Origin: JACJYE01 sp964432875
Lineage (GTDB): Bacteria; Bacteroidota; Bacteroidia; Chitinophagales; Saprospiraceae
Direction of reading: 5' to 3'
Assembly: GCA_964432875.1 (NCBI GenBank)
Contig: CAYSPJ010000044.1
Span: 1-36,405 of the forward strand
DNA: 36,405 nucleotides
The notes under the pieces were generated by a model. That model had not been told where the DNA came from. It saw only the letters and a program-made list of their open reading frames with translations, and ran no database searches. Positions 33,088 through 36,405 of the stretch are shown here, piece after piece. Made by a program: the position numbers and the translations under genes. Position 1 is the first letter of the stretch, and each line of letters starts with the position of its first letter.

Positions 33088-34386
33088 ATGAAAAACCTAT
33101 TAATCCTGTTGGCCATCATCTTGGGCTGTTTGGGCGGAGGCATCGCCCAAGGCGGGCAAAGCCTGAGCTTGGAGGCGTGCTACGCCAAGGCCAAGGCGCA
33201 TTCTCCCCTTAGCCAGCAGCCGGCCCTACTGGCCCAGGCGGCACAGCTCCAAGTGGAGCGCATCGGCATCGAGCGCCGGCCGCAAATCAGTTGGAATGCC
33301 CTGGCCAGTTTGCAAACCGAGACGGTATCTTTCCCTTTCACCCTGCCCATCCCCGAGGGCAACCTGGACCTGCCGCTGTACCGTTTCCAGACCACGGCCG
33401 ACTTGCAGTACGCGATTTACGACGGCGGCATGCTGGCCGCTCGCCAGGAAGTGGAGCAGGCCAAGCTGGCAGCCAGCCAGCAGGAGATAGCCGTCGAACT
33501 GGATAAGCTCAAGGTGCAGGCTAATCAGTATGTGTTTGGCATCCTGTTGCTGCGGGAGAAAATCGGCATCCAGCGCCAAGCGCAGCAAACGCTGGAAGAC
33601 AAACTCAAGACCCTGAGCGCTGCCGTGCGCCACGGCGTAGCCCTGGAGGGTGATGCCGACCAGCTGCAGGTGGAAGTACTGCGCCTGCAATCGGAAATAG
33701 AACGGGCCGAAGGGGATATCCGTGGGCTACTAGCTGGACTGAGCGCGCTGATTGGCGAAGCGCTGACACCCGATGTGCAGTTCAAATTGCCCCCGCTGGA
33801 TACCTTGCGGCAGGGCACGTCTGTACAACGGCCCGAGCTGCAGCTCTTCGCTTATCAGCAGGAGCGTATCCTGGCTCGCGAGGGGTTGATTGCCGCGTCC
33901 TGGCGGCCTAAGCTGAGCGCCTTTGCGCAAGCTGGCCTGGGCGCTCCCAACCCCCTCAACTTTTTTGACGAAAGCCTCAGCCCCTTTGCCATGGGCGGGC
34001 TGCGGTTCAGCTGGAATTTCATCGACTGGAAGCAGGCTAGCCGCGACCGCCAATTGTTAAGCCTGAGCAGCCAGCTCATCGCCAACCAGCGCTCCGCCTT
34101 TGAGGCCGCCATCGGGCAGCAGGAAGGGCGCTATCGCGAGCAGGCGGCTGCCTTGGAGAGCTTGCTCGCCCGCGACGAGGAGATCGCCCGCTTGCAGGAG
34201 CGCGTCCTCCGGCAGGTATCCGCCCAGCTCGACCAGGGTACGGCCACGGCGGCAGAATACACGGCCCAGGCAAACGCCCTGCAGCTCGCCTTGCTCAACC
34301 GGAAATTGCACGAACTGCAACTGGTGCAGGCCTGGGTGGAATTGTGGAACCTCAGGGGAGGGATTGCAGGGGGTAACGATGAATGA
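33088..34386 (+). CDS. TolC-like outer-membrane efflux protein
   Basis: 432 residues from the ATG at 33088, which begins a signal peptide (about 1-21, ending GGIAQ). The body has the TolC pattern of two related halves rich in long helices with Gln/Ala/Leu heptads, and AIYDGG and FSWNFIDW at the beta-barrel entries. It forms the outer-membrane duct of a tripartite exporter. It is the first gene of the exporter unit; a membrane-fusion protein gene follows after 97 bases. Length fits the family. The exported substrate is unknown. Confidence 0.88.
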   Translation: MKNLLILLAIILGCLGGGIAQGGQSLSLEACYAKAKAHSPLSQQPALLAQAAQLQVERIGIERRPQISWNALASLQTETVSFPFTLPIPEGNLDLPLYRFQTTADLQYAIYDGGMLAARQEVEQAKLAASQQEIAVELDKLKVQANQYVFGILLLREKIGIQRQAQQTLEDKLKTLSAAVRHGVALEGDADQLQVEVLRLQSEIERAEGDIRGLLAGLSALIGEALTPDVQFKLPPLDTLRQGTSVQRPELQLFAYQQERILAREGLIAASWRPKLSAFAQAGLGAPNPLNFFDESLSPFAMGGLRFSWNFIDWKQASRDRQLLSLSSQLIANQRSAFEAAIGQQEGRYREQAAALESLLARDEEIARLQERVLRQVSAQLDQGTATAAEYTAQANALQLALLNRKLHELQLVQAWVELWNLRGGIAGGNDE

Positions 34387-34401
34387 TGAATAATGAATGA
34401 T

Positions 34402-34433
34402 CCGTAGAGACAGGGCATGCCCTGTCTCTACGG
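34402..34433. repeat. Perfect 32-bp palindrome
   Basis: CCGTAGAGACAGGGCA and its exact reverse complement adjoin without a loop, in the gap between the tolC-like and hlyD-like genes. Palindromes of the GTAGAGAC-x-GGGCATGCCC type occur in many copies in several bacterial genomes, so this is probably a dispersed mobile or repetitive element rather than an operator. As RNA it would fold into a stable hairpin within the operon. Confidence 0.85.
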
Positions 34434-34483
34434 CCAACCCCAACCCAAAACCAACCAAACCAAAACCACAAACGCAACGCAAT

Positions 34484-35404
34484 ATGAAAATATGGAAAAC
34501 ACCCACCGCCATTATGCTGGCTGCGCTAGCGCTGGCATCCTGTCAGGACAACAACCACCTGGCCGATGCCTATGGCAATTTTGAAGCGCCGGAAGTAATC
34601 GTTTCTGCCGAGAGCAGCGGGCGGCTCCTCTACTTTGCCGTAGAAGAAGGCCAGCAGCTACAGGCCGGGCAGCTGGTCGGTATGGTCGATACGGTGCCTT
34701 TGCACTTGCGGCGTAAGCAGCTGCTAGCCAGTATCCGTGCCATTACGGGCAAAACGCAGGAGGCGCAGCCCCAAGTCGAGGTGCTCCAGGAGCAAAAGCG
34801 CAACCTGCTACGCGAGGCCAAGCGCCTGGAAGCCCTGGTCGCCGATCAGGCTGCAACCCCCAAACAACTGGACGATATCCGGGGGCAGATCGAGGTGGTG
34901 GACCGGCAGATAGCCGCTACCCGCTCGCAAACCACAACGCTCAATCGCGGCATCCTGGCTGAAATCGCGCCCCTGGAAGCACAGCTTGAACAGATCGATG
35001 ATCAGATTGGGCGCTGCTATATTTACAACCCTTTGTCGGGCACGGTGCTGCTGAAACTGGCGCAGGCCTCTGAAATGGTGGCCCCCGCCAAGCCGCTTTA
35101 CACTATTGCCCAGTTGGAGGAGCTGGATCTGCGGGCCTACATCAGCGGTGCTCAATTGCCTCAGGCTCAGCTCGGGCAAGAGGTGACGGTGCTGATCGAC
35201 GATGGTAAAACAGCCAACCGTCAGCTACCCGGCAGGCTGAGCTGGATTTCCGACCAGGCCGAATTTACCCCCAAAACAGTGCAGACCAAGGAGGAGCGCG
35301 TCAACCTGGTCTATGCCCTTAAAGTGCGGGTCAAAAACGACGGCAGCTTGAAAATCGGAATGCCTGGAGAGGTGATGTTGCGCCCCTACGAGAATCCCGA
35401 GTAG
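34484..35404 (+). CDS. HlyD-family membrane-fusion lipoprotein
   Basis: 306 residues from the ATG at 34484. The signal ends LASC (Cys20), so it is lipid-anchored. The lipoyl-like half domain (about 35-65, IVSAESSGRLLYFAVEEGQQLQAGQLVGMVD) is followed by a coiled-coil hairpin (about 70-165) and the returning lipoyl strand (YNPLSGTVLLKLAQASEMVAPAKPLYTIAQLEEL). A beta-barrel domain (about 215-300) completes the adaptor fold. It links the inner-membrane ABC transporter to the TolC-like duct, as in the YbhG/DevB type of system. It is preceded by the palindrome and by low-complexity CCAAAACC sequence. Confidence 0.9.
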   Translation: MKIWKTPTAIMLAALALASCQDNNHLADAYGNFEAPEVIVSAESSGRLLYFAVEEGQQLQAGQLVGMVDTVPLHLRRKQLLASIRAITGKTQEAQPQVEVLQEQKRNLLREAKRLEALVADQAATPKQLDDIRGQIEVVDRQIAATRSQTTTLNRGILAEIAPLEAQLEQIDDQIGRCYIYNPLSGTVLLKLAQASEMVAPAKPLYTIAQLEELDLRAYISGAQLPQAQLGQEVTVLIDDGKTANRQLPGRLSWISDQAEFTPKTVQTKEERVNLVYALKVRVKNDGSLKIGMPGEVMLRPYENPE

Positions 35405-35460
35405 GGGTGGCTCAGCTCGGCTCTCCAGCAATGGATCTCAAATGTTTTACTACGGAATAA

Positions 35461-36387
35461 ATGATTATGCCAACGACATACGCCATCGAGGCTCAAAACA
35501 TCAGCAAGCGCTATGGCAAGGAGCAGGCCCTGAGCCAGATATCCCTGCAAGTGCAGCCGGGCGAGCTGTTCGGGCTCATCGGGCCCGATGGTGCGGGCAA
35601 GACCACCCTCATCCGCATCCTGGCGACCCTGTTGCTGCCCGACGATGGGCAGGCCCGGGTCAACGGCTGGGATATCCGCAAAGACTATAAGCTCATCCGC
35701 CGCAATATCGGTTATATGCCGGGGCGATTTTCGCTTTACCAGGACTTGACCGTGGAGGAGAACCTGCACTTTTTTGCCACCATCTTCGGCACTACTATCG
35801 AAAGCAATTACGAGCTCATCCGCGACATCTACGGGCAGTTGGAGCCTTTCCGCCGCCGCAAGGCCGGGCAACTGTCCGGCGGCATGAAGCAGAAGCTGGC
35901 CCTGAGCTGCGCCCTGATCCACAAACCCGCCGTGCTGTTGCTCGACGAGCCGACGACTGGCGTGGACGCCGTGTCGCGACAGGAGTTCTGGGAGATGCTG
36001 CAGCGCCTGCGCGAAAAGGGGATCGCCATCCTGGTTTCTACCCCCTATATGGACGAGGCGAGCCGCTGCCAGCGCGTGGCGCTCATCCAGGAGGGGCGCA
36101 TTTTGAGCATCGCGCCGCCGGCCGAGATCGCCGCTGCTTTTGACAAGCCGCTCCTGGCTATCCGGACCGACGATATGTATCGCCTGATCCAGGACCTGCG
36201 GCAGTTTGAGGCAACGCATAGCGCCTATCCCTTTGGGGAGTACGTCCATCTGGCGCTTAAGGTGCCACTCTGGCCGGAGGTGATTATTGCTTTCCTGTCC
36301 ACTCGGGAGCACCGCAATATCGAAATCAGGCCTGCTCAGGCGACCATTGAAGATGCATTTATGGAATTGATGGGGAGTAAAAAGTAA
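35461..36387 (+). CDS. ABC transporter ATP-binding protein (YbhF-like)
   Basis: 308 residues. Walker A is GPDGAGKT (41-48), the signature is LSGGMKQKL (138-146), and Walker B VLLLDEPTTGVD (158-169) follows, with the H-loop position occupied by STPYMDE instead of the usual His, as in YbhF/DrrA-like proteins. The C-terminal 80 residues form the extra regulatory domain of this class. It should power export together with permease subunits encoded beyond the right edge. The ATG at 35461 follows hlyD by 56 bases; a second Met is at residue 3. The last codons (GSKK, stop) lie in a 7-bp tandem repeat. Confidence 0.93.
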   Translation: MIMPTTYAIEAQNISKRYGKEQALSQISLQVQPGELFGLIGPDGAGKTTLIRILATLLLPDDGQARVNGWDIRKDYKLIRRNIGYMPGRFSLYQDLTVEENLHFFATIFGTTIESNYELIRDIYGQLEPFRRRKAGQLSGGMKQKLALSCALIHKPAVLLLDEPTTGVDAVSRQEFWEMLQRLREKGIAILVSTPYMDEASRCQRVALIQEGRILSIAPPAEIAAAFDKPLLAIRTDDMYRLIQDLRQFEATHSAYPFGEYVHLALKVPLWPEVIIAFLSTREHRNIEIRPAQATIEDAFMELMGSKK

Positions 36388-36405
36388 AAAGTAAAAAGTA
36401 AAAAG
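36377..36405 (+). repeat. GTAAAAA 7-bp tandem repeat at the window edge
   Basis: Four full units of GTAAAAA plus one base run to the end of the window and may continue. The first unit and a half encode the last residues and stop of the ABC ATPase gene. Confidence 0.8.

Noticed and set aside
1..36405. CRISPR array, tRNA or rRNA gene, prophage
   Set aside because: No regularly spaced direct repeats with unique spacers, no tRNA cloverleaf, no rRNA stretch and no phage structural genes were seen.

Overview
The window reads as chromosomal DNA of a member of the Bacteroidota, most likely of the Saprospiria type. The evidence is a SusC/SusD pair, TonB-dependent receptors with N-terminal carboxypeptidase-regulatory-like domains, promoters of the TTTG-N19-21-TAnnTTTG type, almost no Shine-Dalgarno sequences, and an arginine pathway built around an N-acyl-ornithine carbamoyltransferase. 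The genus is inference. Base composition is moderately GC-rich in the metabolic genes and clearly lower around 19.7-24.6 kb, where receptor genes, a gene relic and palindromic elements are found.

Layout. 0.1-3.3 kb (minus strand): a flotillin/NfeD-like membrane pair plus an unknown membrane protein, ending in a strong 14-bp-arm terminator at the left edge. 3.4-13.9 kb (plus strand): an apparently complete arginine operon: GNAT-type N-acylglutamate synthase candidate, argG, argC, [AAA-ATPase/PD-(D/E)XK protein], argD, argF', argB, argE, argH. It has a long leader with a small ORF and mutually exclusive hairpins. The carbamoyltransferase carries Ala at the specificity position 90, which argues for succinylated rather than acetylated intermediates. 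14.1-17.4 kb: cytochrome c lipoprotein, glycogen branching enzyme with a histone-like tail, and a thioredoxin-fold protein that has lost CxxC. 17.6-19.7 kb: a three-PAS histidine kinase whose third PAS domain resembles the haem PAS of FixL. 19.7-20.7 kb: a gene-poor stretch with a leucine-rich-repeat relic. 20.7-24.0 kb: a TonB-dependent receptor and a tandem-cupin lipoprotein, each behind the same composite promoter. 24.2-24.5 kb: a probably 5'-truncated membrane gene behind a palindromic element. 24.8-30.2 kb (minus): SusC, SusD and an isoaspartyl peptidase/asparaginase in one operon. 30.6-31.7 kb: three small membrane proteins, the first behind three 20/21-bp-spaced direct repeats. 32.3-36.4 kb: a TetR regulator followed by TolC-, HlyD- and ABC-type export genes; the operon continues beyond the right edge.

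Most notable signals: (1) the receptor and the cupin lipoprotein share TGA-N6-TCA, exactly 22 bases, then a -7 box fused to a TGCAAC-N3-GTTGCA palindrome, which looks like a two-input regulon placed as for class II CRP/FNR activation; (2) two hairpins with the same GTGGAATA core lie just downstream of unrelated genes, a dispersed repeat family; (3) 7-bp tandem repeats lie in the argG upstream gap, inside the argE 5' end and at the right window edge; (4) a TTACC-N6-GGTAA operator just before tetR has a degenerate copy just before the tolC-like gene.

All functional calls come from reading the sequence and recalling families. No database search or folding program was run.
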